DNA of 64,000 nt, from the NCBI GenBank assembly GCA_947631185.1, contig CANRKJ010000006.1, positions 1 to 64,000 on the forward strand. Reading direction: 5' to 3'. Each line of letters opens with the position of its first letter. Within the stretch, counting starts at the first letter, position 1. A program made the position numbers and the translations under genes. Shown here piece by piece: positions 46,768 to 56,072 of this stretch. The stretch comes from an uncultured Clostridia bacterium (lineage in GTDB: Bacteria > Bacillota > Clostridia > TANB77 > CAG-508). The notes beneath the pieces are model-generated. The model saw only the letters and a list, made by a program, of their open reading frames with translations. It was not told the origin of the DNA and ran no database searches.

Positions 46768-48474
46768 TTGGAAATTAAAAATTTTATAAAGCCTTTTTTT
46801 ATAGTAATTTTTCTGGTGGCTATTATAATATTTGGAATTGTATTTTTTTATAATAGATATACTTTTGAAGATGAGAATAAACAGTATTCTATGAGATATT
46901 TTGTAGAATATGATTCAGATGGAAATGTTGGAGTCATTGATAGAGAAGGAAAAGAGATAGTACATAGTGTATATTTAGAAGTATTTATACCAAATCCAGA
47001 GAAGGATGTTTTTATTTGTAAAATAAATGATGATAGTTATGAAATAATTAATTCTAAAGGTGAGAAACTTTTTGAAGAGTATAGTAATGTAAATGTTTTA
47101 AAAACATCTGATGGTGAATTTAGTTTTGAAAAAGAAGTTTTATTATATGAAGAAAATGGAAAATATGGTCTTATTAATTTAGATGGAGATATTATAGCAA
47201 AAGCAGAATATGATAAAATTGAAAGTTTAAATGGAAAACCTGGAAAACTTTTAGTTCAAGAAGATAATTTATATGGGGTTATAGATAGCAATGGAAAGTT
47301 AGTTATTCCTGTTAATTATTATAGTATTGAAGGTGATAATTATTGTACTGAACAAGATGGATATACTCTAACAGGTTATATATTAGGTAAGAAAACTGAT
47401 GATGGAATTATGTATGGATATATAAGTTCTAAAGGAAAAGTTATTTTGAAAGCTGAATATGAATCTATTGCTAGAATTCCTAATTATAATGATAAAGAAA
47501 ATATATATTTAATACAGATGAAAAATGGAAAGAAAGGTGTATATAAAAACAAGAAAAAAATAATAGAAAATTTATATCAAAAAATAAATTATTCACCTAC
47601 AGCTGATATTATAGCTGCTGAGACTACAAAAAGTAGTGTTTTTTATAATTTAGATGGAAAGCAAATTTTACCAAAAAAATATCAAGAATATTCTATAGTT
47701 GGAAAATATATTTCAGTATTAGAAGATGATAGCAAGAAATTATATGATAATAATGGAAATTTTATTATAAATAGTCAATATAAAAATATTGAAGCTACAT
47801 CAAATCCTAATTATTTTATTACAGTAGATGAAAATAATCATTATAGTATAATGAATAAAAGTACTGAAATAAAAGATAATTACATAAATTTAAAATATGC
47901 ATATGGAGATTATTTTATTTTTACAACAGAAGAAAATAAAGTAGGGGTTTTAAATGTGTGGTCTGGTATAGTTGTGAATCCAGAATATGATAGTATTTTA
48001 AAAATTTATAATATAAATGCATTAGAAGCCAAAAAAGGTAATGAAACCACCATCTTTTCAAGTGATATGAAGAAAATATCCACAGTAAGTGATGCAATTG
48101 TGGAAAACATAAAAGAAAAATATGCTGTTATATATTCAGATGAAGCAAAGTTATATATAGACGAAAATGGAAACGAAATTTCTAATACGAAAATATTTGA
48201 TAATACTTTATACTCAATACAAAAAGATGGAAAATGGGGATTTCAAGATAAAAATGGAAATATAAAAGTTGATTGTATATATGATATGGTGACAGAAATA
48301 AATGAATATGGTTTTGCTGGAATAAAAAAGGATGGAAAATGGGGAGTTATTGATAAAGAAGGAAATGTTATATTAGAGCCTAATTTTGAAATTGATACAT
48401 ATTATTTTCCAAGTTTTATTGGAAAAACTTATATTGAAATAACAGACACGATTCATTGTATAAAATTAAATTAA
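46768..48474 (+). CDS. Membrane-anchored WG-repeat protein
   Basis: A 568-aa protein starting at TTG behind GGAGATGA. Residues 8-28 form one transmembrane helix. The rest is a series of about 10-12 WG-type repeats such as GKYGLINLDGDIIAKAEYDKI, KWGFQDKNGNIKVD and KWGVIDKEGNVILEP, likely a beta-propeller-like fold outside the membrane. The function of WG proteins is unclear; they are abundant in gut Clostridia and may bind ligands at the cell surface. Monocistronic, with its own promoter and terminator. Confidence 0.85.
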   Translation: MEIKNFIKPFFIVIFLVAIIIFGIVFFYNRYTFEDENKQYSMRYFVEYDSDGNVGVIDREGKEIVHSVYLEVFIPNPEKDVFICKINDDSYEIINSKGEKLFEEYSNVNVLKTSDGEFSFEKEVLLYEENGKYGLINLDGDIIAKAEYDKIESLNGKPGKLLVQEDNLYGVIDSNGKLVIPVNYYSIEGDNYCTEQDGYTLTGYILGKKTDDGIMYGYISSKGKVILKAEYESIARIPNYNDKENIYLIQMKNGKKGVYKNKKKIIENLYQKINYSPTADIIAAETTKSSVFYNLDGKQILPKKYQEYSIVGKYISVLEDDSKKLYDNNGNFIINSQYKNIEATSNPNYFITVDENNHYSIMNKSTEIKDNYINLKYAYGDYFIFTTEENKVGVLNVWSGIVVNPEYDSILKIYNINALEAKKGNETTIFSSDMKKISTVSDAIVENIKEKYAVIYSDEAKLYIDENGNEISNTKIFDNTLYSIQKDGKWGFQDKNGNIKVDCIYDMVTEINEYGFAGIKKDGKWGVIDKEGNVILEPNFEIDTYYFPSFIGKTYIEITDTIHCIKLN

Positions 48475-48479
48475 AATTG

Positions 48480-48523
48480 ATACTTCAAAATGTTGAAGAT
48501 AATCTTAGCATTTTGGAGTATTT
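48480..48523 (+). terminator. Terminator of the WG-repeat gene
   Basis: TACTTCAAAATG and CATTTTGGAGTA form a 12-bp stem followed by a T-rich stretch. Confidence 0.75.
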
Positions 48524-48710
48524 ATTATATATAAAATCTCTAAAGATGGACACAGACTTTATTATAATGTGGTAGATAAAAATCTGCTATTGTTTAGTTA
48601 CATTATACACAAAGCAATTTTGCAAACAAAACAATACTATTGCTATTTAGTACAAAAAATGATATTATTTTAAATATTATTAAAAAAATATATAGTAGAG
48701 GAATTTAAAT

Positions 48711-49970
48711 ATGTATGATAATTTTGGAATTTCAAAAGATATAGAAAAATTAGCTATAGAAACTGAAGAAGAAATAAAGGAAATGTTAAAAATAATTGAA
48801 AATAGATGCACAGTAAATTCTTTGAAAGTTTTATGTGCTTTTCAAAATAATAATATATCAGATATGCATTTTGGAAGTACAACAGGGTACGGATATAATG
48901 ATATTGGTAGAGATACCATAGAAAAAGTATTTGCAGAAGTATTAAAAGCAGAAGATAGTTTGGTTAGAACTCAATTTATTTCAGGAACACATGCTATAAC
49001 TGTGTGTTTGTTTGCATGTTTAAGACCAGGTGATACAATGCTTAGTATTTGTGGAAAACCTTATGACACTTTAGATTCAGTTATAGGAATAGATGAAAAT
49101 CCTAGTTCATTAAAATCATATAATATTAAATATGAGCAAATTGATTTGGTAAATAATGATTTTGATATACCTAAAATAGTGGACAGAGTAAAAAAGGGGA
49201 ATATAAAACTGATAGAAATTCAAAGGTCAAGAGGCTATGCTTTAAGGGAAAGCTTAACAATAGACAAAATAGAAAAAGTAATAAAAACAATAAAAGAAGT
49301 AAATAAAGAAGTAATAATTATGGTAGATAATTGTTATGGAGAATTTGTTGATGAAAAAGAACCAATAGAACTTGGAGCTGATATAATGGTGGGTTCTTTA
49401 ATAAAAAATCTTGGTGGAGGACTGGCACCAAATGGAGCTTATATTGCAGGTAGAGCTGATTTAGTTAATTTAGCTTCTGAAAGGTTAACATCTCCAGGTC
49501 AAGGAAAAGAAGTAGGACCTACACTTGGAATAAACAAAAACATTTTACAAGGTTTATATTTTGCACCATCTGTAGTAGCAAGTAGTTTAAAAACAGCTAT
49601 ATTTACTAGTAAAATTCTTGAAAAATTAGGATACAAAGTTCAACCAAAGTGGGATGAAAGAAGAGCCGATATTGTTCAAACTATTGAATTTGGAAACGAA
49701 GATGATTTGATAAAATATTGTCAGGGAATACAAGCTGGATCTGCTATAGATTCAAATTCGGTTCCAATGCCATGGGATATGCCAGGATATAATGATAAGG
49801 TAATAATGGCAGCTGGTGCTTTTACAATGGGTTCATCAATAGAACTTTCATGTGATGCTCCAATTAGACCACCATATATCGCTTTTCAACAAGGAGCTTT
49901 AACTTATGAATACGGAAAATTAGGTGTATTAAGAGCAATACAAAATATGTTATATAAGGGGAAAAAATAA
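48711..49970 (+). CDS. Methionine gamma-lyase-like PLP enzyme (aluminium-resistance family)
   Basis: A 419-aa fold-type I PLP enzyme of the Alr/YnbB group: MHFGSTTGYGYNDIGRDTIEKVFA, FISGTHAITVCLFACLRPGD, MVDNCYGEF (Asp contacting PLP) and the lysine in GSLIKNLGGGLAPNGAYIAG. The C-terminal part has SAIDSNSVPMPWDMPGY. The family is annotated as cystathionine/methionine lyase, with the substrate not settled. Its last base overlaps the ATG of the next gene, so it is cotranscribed with rdgB. Confidence 0.9.
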   Translation: MYDNFGISKDIEKLAIETEEEIKEMLKIIENRCTVNSLKVLCAFQNNNISDMHFGSTTGYGYNDIGRDTIEKVFAEVLKAEDSLVRTQFISGTHAITVCLFACLRPGDTMLSICGKPYDTLDSVIGIDENPSSLKSYNIKYEQIDLVNNDFDIPKIVDRVKKGNIKLIEIQRSRGYALRESLTIDKIEKVIKTIKEVNKEVIIMVDNCYGEFVDEKEPIELGADIMVGSLIKNLGGGLAPNGAYIAGRADLVNLASERLTSPGQGKEVGPTLGINKNILQGLYFAPSVVASSLKTAIFTSKILEKLGYKVQPKWDERRADIVQTIEFGNEDDLIKYCQGIQAGSAIDSNSVPMPWDMPGYNDKVIMAAGAFTMGSSIELSCDAPIRPPYIAFQQGALTYEYGKLGVLRAIQNMLYKGKK

Positions 49971-50563
49971 TGGAAAAGGAAATTGTACTTGCAAGTAATA
50001 ATATAAAAAAATTAGAAGAAATATCTAAAAAACTTAGTGAATTTGGAATAAAAGTTATTCCTCAAAATGATGCAGTAGGAGATATAGAGGTAGAGGAAAC
50101 AGGAACTACTTTTAAAGAAAACGCAATACTAAAGGCAGAAGCTATATATAAAATAGTAAAAAAGCCTGTATTAGCTGATGATAGTGGCTTAGAAGTTGAT
50201 TATTTGAATGGAAAACCTGGAGTTTATTCAAATAGGTTTGCTGGACCAACTGCAACAGATGATGATAGAATAAATCTTATAATAAATTCTTTAAAAAATG
50301 CTAAAGATGATGAAAGAACAGCAAGATTTGTTTGTTCTATTTGTTATATAGATAAAAAAGGTGAAAAACATATTTTTGAGAATTATTGTGAAGGAATTAT
50401 AGCAAAAGAAAAACATGGAGATAATGGATTTGGATATGATCCTATTTTTATGGTAGGAGATATTAGTTTTGCAGAAATGGCTAAAGAAACTAAAAATAAA
50501 ATAAGTCATAGAGGTAAGGCTATTGATGATTTTGTTTCATATATTAGAAATCAAAACATATAA
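49970..50563 (+). CDS. rdgB: Non-canonical purine NTP pyrophosphatase
   Basis: A 197-aa protein of the Ham1/RdgB family: LASNNIKKLEEI (substrate contact), LADDSGLEVDYLNGKPGVYSNRFAG (catalytic acidic residues), GDNGFGYDPIF and KNKISHRGKA. It removes ITP, dITP and XTP. The ATG shares a base with the stop of the PLP-enzyme gene. A terminator follows immediately. Confidence 0.95.
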   Translation: MEKEIVLASNNIKKLEEISKKLSEFGIKVIPQNDAVGDIEVEETGTTFKENAILKAEAIYKIVKKPVLADDSGLEVDYLNGKPGVYSNRFAGPTATDDDRINLIINSLKNAKDDERTARFVCSICYIDKKGEKHIFENYCEGIIAKEKHGDNGFGYDPIFMVGDISFAEMAKETKNKISHRGKAIDDFVSYIRNQNI

Positions 50564-50596
50564 AAAAACCCTGAATTTATAATTCAGGATTTTTTA
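50562..50596. terminator. rdgB terminator
   Basis: CCTGAATTTATAATTCAGG with an A-run before and a T-run after; usable for both converging genes. Confidence 0.85.
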
Positions 50597-50649
50597 TATA
50601 ATAGGAAATTCGAAGAATTTAAAGCATTTGCTGTTTTGCTTAAATTAGA

Positions 50650-51408
50650 TTAAACACAAGTATATCCACCATCAATAGGTAGAACAATACCAGTTACATA
50701 GCTTGATTCATCACTAGCAAGGTAAATGGCTCCTGCATTTAATTCTCCTTCTCTTCCATATCTTTGCATAGGAACAGTTTGACTCATATAAGATGTAAAT
50801 TCTGGAGTATTTAATACTGCAGTAGTTAGTTCTGTTTCAAAATATCCAGGGCAAATTGCATTACATGTTATATTATATTTTGCAAGTTCTGCAGCAACTG
50901 CTCTTGTAAAATTAACCACTCCACCTTTAGATGAATGGTAAGCCACAGTTCCCATAGCAGTATTTCCAACTAATCCATACATTGAAGAAATATTTATTAT
51001 TCTTCCATAATTATTTTTTTTCATTATGTTACCATAAGCTCTTGTCATTTTAAATACAGAAGTTAAATCAGTAGCAATAGTAAAATCCCATTGTTCATCT
51101 GTCATTTCCAAAACACCTGCATCTTTACTAGAACCAGCACAATTTACTAAAATATCTACTTTACCAAATTCTTTTTCAACTAAAATGGCTGAATTATTTA
51201 TATCTTCAGTTAAAGTAACATCACATTTTATAGGAAGTATTTTTACATCAGTGTCTTTTAGTTCTTCTTTTAATTCTTCTAATTTTTCAATTCTTCTAGC
51301 AAGAATAGCAAGATCAGCTCCTTGCTCAGCAAAAGCTTTTGCCATTTGTCTTCCAAGTCCAGAACTAGCACCTGATATAACAGCCACTCTACCTTTTAAA
51401 TTAAACAT
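50650..51408 (-). CDS. Short-chain dehydrogenase (gluconate 5-dehydrogenase-like)
   Basis: A 252-aa classical SDR. ATG 51408 is chosen because GAGGAGG lies 8 bases upstream and the product then starts at the Rossmann strand. It has GASSGLG (NAD(P) binding), NCAGSSKD, the catalytic Ser in INISSMYG, Tyr and Lys in YHSSKGG, and the C-terminal SSYVTGIVLPIDGGYT. Best matches in memory are 2-deoxy-D-gluconate or gluconate 5-dehydrogenases; the substrate is not proven. It stands alone and has no sugar-acid genes nearby. Confidence 0.88.
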   Translation of the reverse strand: MFNLKGRVAVISGASSGLGRQMAKAFAEQGADLAILARRIEKLEELKEELKDTDVKILPIKCDVTLTEDINNSAILVEKEFGKVDILVNCAGSSKDAGVLEMTDEQWDFTIATDLTSVFKMTRAYGNIMKKNNYGRIINISSMYGLVGNTAMGTVAYHSSKGGVVNFTRAVAAELAKYNITCNAICPGYFETELTTAVLNTPEFTSYMSQTVPMQRYGREGELNAGAIYLASDESSYVTGIVLPIDGGYTCV

Positions 51409-51433
51409 ATTCAAATCCTCCTCAATTTTTATA

Positions 51434-51475
51434 ATATAGGGAAAGTCCTTCAAACTTTCTAGTATATAAAAGTTT
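51434..51475. repeat. Copy of the dispersed palindromic element
   Basis: TATAGGGAAAGTCCTTCAAA and CTTTCTAGTATATAAAAG, related to 46577-46618. It lies in the upstream region of the SDR gene. Confidence 0.55.
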
Positions 51476-51705
51476 TGCAAACACATGCTAATAATAATTT
51501 TTTCTCATAGTAATATACCCAAATTTATGGAAATTCATACTATTATAAAAATAGAATTTAAATATGAATTTAATTTGAAAAGTAAGGTTGAATATAACAA
51601 AGATATCTAATCTTGAAAAATTGAATCTAAAGATAATTAGTTAAATCGTAAAAATTCACCTTGTATTTTTATTATACGTATGATAAATTATAATATGCTA
51701 AGAAA
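51476..51705. other. Divergent gap between the SDR gene and the ABC exporter
   Basis: A/T-rich, no gene, no clear promoter consensus that I would defend. Confidence 0.3.
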
Positions 51706-51724
51706 AAAGGAGGATGGAACTAGT

Positions 51725-53467
51725 ATGATAAAAAAACTTATTAAGTCAGTTAGGGAATATAAGCTAGCTACTATTTTAACACCTATTTTTGTTGGTGGCG
51801 AAGTAGTTCTTGAGGTTGCAGTCCCATATTATATGGCAAAGCTTATTGATGACGGAATTTATAAAGGCTCAATGAGTGATATTGTTAGAATTGGAATTAC
51901 ACTTATTATTTTTACTATTATATCATTAATTTTTGGTGCACTTGCAGGTCTTAGTGCAGCAAAAGCTGGAAGTGGATTTGCTAAGAATCTTAGAAAGGAT
52001 TTATATTATAAAGTTCAAAATTTTTCTTTTTCAAATATAGATAAATTTAGTACATCCAGTATAATTACTAGAATAACTACTGATGTTACTAATGTACAGA
52101 ATGCATATCAAATGATAATAAGGGGAGCAGTTAGATCTCCATTTATACTTATATTTTCATTATTGATGGCTATAAAGATAAATAGAAAAATTTCGTTAAT
52201 ATTCTTTATTTTAATTCCAGTTGTTGGAATTATATTATTTGTTATATCTAGAATTGCTATGCCTATATTTAATGAAGTTTTTAATAATTATGATGATTTA
52301 AACAATATTGTAGAAGAAAATACTTTAGGAATGAGAGTAGTAAAATCTTTTTGCTTAGAAGATGAAGAAGAAGATAAATTTAAGAAAAAATCTAATGATA
52401 TTTTTAGATTATTTTCCAAAGCAGAAAAAATCCTAGCATTTAATGCACCTACAATGCAACTGGCAATGTATACATCTATGATTTTAATTTCATGGATTGG
52501 TGCAAGAATAATAGTATTATCTAATATGACAGAACTTACCACTGGTGAACTTTCAAGTTTAATTACATATTCTATTCAAATATTATTCTCAATAATGATG
52601 CTTACAATGATTTCTGTAACTGTTACAATTTCTATTGCATCAGGTAGAAGAATATGTGAAATTTTGGAGGAAGAACCTTCAATTAAAAATAAAGAAAATC
52701 CAATATATGATGTAAAAAGCGGAGATATAGAATTTAAAAATGTTGCATTTAGTTATGTTGGAAGAAAAGATAAAGAAGTATTAAAAAAAATAAATATAAA
52801 AATAAGTTCAGGAGAAACTGTTGGAATAATAGGAGGGACAGGTGTTGGAAAATCTTCACTTGTAAATTTAATTCCAAGATTATATGATGTTACAGAAGGT
52901 GAACTTTTAGTGGGAGGTAATAATGTTAAAGATTATGATATAAAATCTTTAAGAGATGCAGTTTCATGTGTTTTACAGAAAAATGTTTTGTTTTCAGGAA
53001 CAATAAAACAAAATCTTCGTTGGGGTAATGAGAATGCTACAGATGAAGAATTAATTGAAGCCTGTAAATTAGCACAGGCTGATAGCTTTATAAATGAATT
53101 TCCTGAAAAATATGATACATATATAGAACAAGGTGGAACTAATGTATCAGGTGGTCAAAAGCAAAGATTATGTATAGCAAGAGCATTAGTTAAGAAACCA
53201 AAAATTCTTATTTTAGATGATTCAACATCTGCAGTTGATACAAAAACAGATAAAAAAATTAGAGAAGCTTTTTCATATAAAATTCCTGATACCACTAAAA
53301 TAATTATTGCTCAAAGAATATCATCAGTTGAAGATTGCGATAAAATAATTGTAATGAATCAAGGTGGGATAGATTCTATTGGAACACATGAAGAATTAAT
53401 AAAAAATAATAAAATATACAAAGAAGTATATGAATCACAGACAAAAGGAGGTAATAGCGATGAATAA
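51725..53467 (+). CDS. ABC exporter half-transporter, degenerate-site subunit
   Basis: A 580-aa protein. ATG 51725 has AGGAGG 11 bases upstream and is preferred over 51680. Six transmembrane helices (residues 1-310) precede the nucleotide-binding domain: Walker A GGTGVGKSS, Q-loop, signature VSGGQKQR, Walker B ILILDDS. The catalytic Glu after Walker B is Asp, as in the degenerate-site partner of heterodimeric exporters. The next gene overlaps by 8 bases and encodes the other half. The pair is a multidrug-type (BmrCD-like) exporter, substrate unknown. Confidence 0.92.
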   Translation: MIKKLIKSVREYKLATILTPIFVGGEVVLEVAVPYYMAKLIDDGIYKGSMSDIVRIGITLIIFTIISLIFGALAGLSAAKAGSGFAKNLRKDLYYKVQNFSFSNIDKFSTSSIITRITTDVTNVQNAYQMIIRGAVRSPFILIFSLLMAIKINRKISLIFFILIPVVGIILFVISRIAMPIFNEVFNNYDDLNNIVEENTLGMRVVKSFCLEDEEEDKFKKKSNDIFRLFSKAEKILAFNAPTMQLAMYTSMILISWIGARIIVLSNMTELTTGELSSLITYSIQILFSIMMLTMISVTVTISIASGRRICEILEEEPSIKNKENPIYDVKSGDIEFKNVAFSYVGRKDKEVLKKINIKISSGETVGIIGGTGVGKSSLVNLIPRLYDVTEGELLVGGNNVKDYDIKSLRDAVSCVLQKNVLFSGTIKQNLRWGNENATDEELIEACKLAQADSFINEFPEKYDTYIEQGGTNVSGGQKQRLCIARALVKKPKILILDDSTSAVDTKTDKKIREAFSYKIPDTTKIIIAQRISSVEDCDKIIVMNQGGIDSIGTHEELIKNNKIYKEVYESQTKGGNSDE

Positions 53468-55349
53468 TAAAATACAAGATAAAAGACCTCAAATAAACAT
53501 GAAATCAGTTAAAAGATTATTAAAAATTATAACATCTACATACAAAAAAAGATTAATTTTAGTTTTTATTTGTTTACTTATTAGTTCTGTGGTTTCTGTT
53601 TGTGCTCCTTTATTTACGCAGAGACTAATAGATGATTATATAATGCCACTTCTTACTGTAGAAAATCCAAAATTTGATGGACTTAGAAATTTAATATTTT
53701 TAATGGTAGCAATTTTTATGACAGGAGTAATTACAACATTTATTTATAATCGTTTGATGGTTGTAATAGCACAAGGAACTCTAAAAAAGATTAGAGACAC
53801 GATGTTCACTAAAATGCAAAAGTTGCCTATAAAATATTTTGATACTCATTCACATGGAGATGTGATGAGTCACTATACAAATGATACAGATACATTAGAG
53901 CAAATGATTTCACAACATATGCCTCAACTTGTATCATCAATATTATCATTAATTTCTGTTGTAATATCAATGTTTATACTAAATATTCCACTTACAATAT
54001 TTATTTTATTATTTGTTTTAGTTATGATAAAAACCACAAAGTCAATCACTAAAAGAAGTGGTAGTTATTTTATAGGTCAACAAAATACTTTGGGAAAAGT
54101 AAATGGTTACATTGAAGAAATGATAAATGGACAAAAAGTTGTCAAAGTATTTAACTATGAAGAAAGAGCCAAAAAAGAGTTTGATAAATTAAATGAAGAT
54201 TTATATAATAATATGTATAAAGCGAATAAATTTTCAAATATTTTAATGCCAATACTTAATAATTTGGGAAATTTAGAATATGTATTAGTTGCAATATTAG
54301 GTGCATATCTAGCAATATCAGGAAGAGTACCAGGACTAACAATAGGAGTTATAGCGTCATTTTTAGCTTTAACTAGAAGCTTTAATCAACCAATAAAAAA
54401 CGTTTCAAGTCAAGTTAATATGGTAGTAATGGCAATAGCTGGTGCAACAAGAATTTTTGCATTAATAGATGAAGAGCCAGAAGTAGATGAAGGTTATGTA
54501 ACTTTAGTAAATGCTAAGATTGATAATGAAGGTAAAATAGTAGAAACAAAAGAGAGAACTGGACATTGGGCATGGAAACATCAACACCATGATGGAAGGC
54601 TAGAATATGTTGAATTAAAAGGTTATATAGAGCTAGAAAATGTGGATTTTGGATATGAGGAAGACAAATTGGTTTTGCATGATATTTCATTATATGCAAA
54701 ACCAGGTCAAAAAATAGCATTTGTTGGTGCAACTGGTGCAGGAAAGACTACAATAACAAATTTAATAAATAGATTTTATGACGTAGAAGATGGAAAAATT
54801 AGATATGATGGAATAAATATAAATAAAATAAAAAAAGAAGATTTAAGAAAATCATTAGGCTTAGTTTTGCAAGAGACTAATTTATTTACAGGAACAATAA
54901 AAGAAAATATAAAGTATGGAAATGAATATGCTACAGATGAGGATGTTATAAATGCTGCTAAAATAGCTAATGCACATGAATTTATTTCTATGTTGCCTGA
55001 TGGATATGATACTATGTTAACTAACAATGGAAGTCAATTATCACAAGGACAACGTCAACTATTAGCTATTGCTAGATGTGCTATAAATAATCCACCAGTA
55101 ATGATATTAGATGAAGCTACTTCAAGTATAGATACAAGAACAGAAAAACTAGTTCAAGAAGGTATGGATAAGTTAATGGAGGGAAGAACTGTATTTGTTA
55201 TTGCTCATAGGCTTTCAACTGTTAGAAATTCAAAAGCAATTATGGTTCTAGAACATGGAAAAATAATTGAAAGAGGAACACATGAACAACTTATTGAACA
55301 AAAAGGTGAGTATTATCAATTATATACTGGTGCATTTGAACTAGAATAA
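53460..55349 (+). CDS. ABC exporter half-transporter, canonical-site subunit
   Basis: A 629-aa partner starting at ATG 53460 behind AGGAGG inside the previous gene. Six transmembrane helices, then an insertion of about 40 residues (TGHWAWKHQHHDGRLEYVE) before the nucleotide-binding domain: Walker A GATGAGKTT, signature LSQGQRQ, Walker B VMILDEATSS with the catalytic Glu present, and the H-loop IAHRLST. The asymmetric residues in the two subunits fit a heterodimer with one active ATP site. Confidence 0.93.
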   Translation: MNNKIQDKRPQINMKSVKRLLKIITSTYKKRLILVFICLLISSVVSVCAPLFTQRLIDDYIMPLLTVENPKFDGLRNLIFLMVAIFMTGVITTFIYNRLMVVIAQGTLKKIRDTMFTKMQKLPIKYFDTHSHGDVMSHYTNDTDTLEQMISQHMPQLVSSILSLISVVISMFILNIPLTIFILLFVLVMIKTTKSITKRSGSYFIGQQNTLGKVNGYIEEMINGQKVVKVFNYEERAKKEFDKLNEDLYNNMYKANKFSNILMPILNNLGNLEYVLVAILGAYLAISGRVPGLTIGVIASFLALTRSFNQPIKNVSSQVNMVVMAIAGATRIFALIDEEPEVDEGYVTLVNAKIDNEGKIVETKERTGHWAWKHQHHDGRLEYVELKGYIELENVDFGYEEDKLVLHDISLYAKPGQKIAFVGATGAGKTTITNLINRFYDVEDGKIRYDGININKIKKEDLRKSLGLVLQETNLFTGTIKENIKYGNEYATDEDVINAAKIANAHEFISMLPDGYDTMLTNNGSQLSQGQRQLLAIARCAINNPPVMILDEATSSIDTRTEKLVQEGMDKLMEGRTVFVIAHRLSTVRNSKAIMVLEHGKIIERGTHEQLIEQKGEYYQLYTGAFELE

Positions 55350-55364
55350 TATTTGTTATATAAC

Positions 55365-55393
55365 TTGATAAAAATTCCATTATATGGTATAAT
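55365..55393 (+). promoter_or_regulatory. Consensus promoter of the orphan gene
   Basis: TTGATA, 17-base spacer, TATAAT. A leader hairpin ACAGTAA-gaccaat-TTACTGT (55415-55435) follows before the ribosome site. Confidence 0.8.
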
Positions 55394-55467
55394 TAAATTC
55401 ATGAGTGGTTTAATACAGTAAGACCAATTTACTGTGTATATATAATATAATGAAGGAGGAATTTCGA

Positions 55468-55896
55468 ATGAAGTTCTCTAGTAAGAAAAAAGCAAAGATG
55501 CGGAAATACCGCAACAAGCGTAAAAAGCGCTCGTACAACCAGGTAATACGTTCCATTGAATTTTGCAGTTGGGAGTGGCAAGATGAAAAAGGTAAAAGAT
55601 GGCTAGCTCTTGATGGAGCTACATTTCGTCACGCTTATTACCTTTTGGCAAAATGCACCACTTCGAATGAGGTGGCAATTTTCAAAATGGTAAACGAATA
55701 TATTTTTGACAATGTAAGGCTTTCACCTAAGAAGGTCCTGAAAAACAGAAGAACATTTTCCAGCCCTTCGGTTTGGAAACTGAAGTCTGATGTTAAGATA
55801 TCCGATGAAGGAATTGTCGAGAACGTCGATATTGGTGCACACATAAAACTTAAAGATTATGTCCCGTGCATTATCGGTGTAATAGACCTTTACTGA
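55468..55896 (+). CDS. G+C-richer basic orphan protein
   Basis: A 142-aa protein. ATG 55468 has AAGGAGG 9 bases upstream. The amino terminus is extremely basic (KFSSKKKAKMRKYRNKRKKR); the rest is mixed, with SIEFCSWEWQDEKGKRWLAL and a C-terminal CIIGVIDLY. No family recognised. Codons such as CGG, CGC, GTC and TCG are far more frequent than in neighbours. It has its own promoter, leader hairpin and terminator, so it looks like a recently acquired single-gene cassette. A nucleic-acid-binding role is possible from charge only. Confidence 0.72.
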   Translation: MKFSSKKKAKMRKYRNKRKKRSYNQVIRSIEFCSWEWQDEKGKRWLALDGATFRHAYYLLAKCTTSNEVAIFKMVNEYIFDNVRLSPKKVLKNRRTFSSPSVWKLKSDVKISDEGIVENVDIGAHIKLKDYVPCIIGVIDLY

Positions 55897-55902
55897 ATTA
55901 TT

Positions 55903-55935
55903 CCTCTGTTATCATATTGGTCATGATAGCAGAGG
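55903..55935 (+). terminator. Terminator of the orphan gene
   Basis: CCTCTGTTATCAT-attggtc-ATGATAGCAGAGG followed by TTTTATT. Confidence 0.85.
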
Positions 55936-56072
55936 TTTTATTATATACTAGGAAAGTTAGAATAAAAAAGCTTTACTAATATTGGTGTTAATCTAATTAT
56001 TAGATGAGAAAGTAAATTTAACGTACAATATAAAAAGTAATATAAAATTTATAAAAGGATAGAGAAAATATA

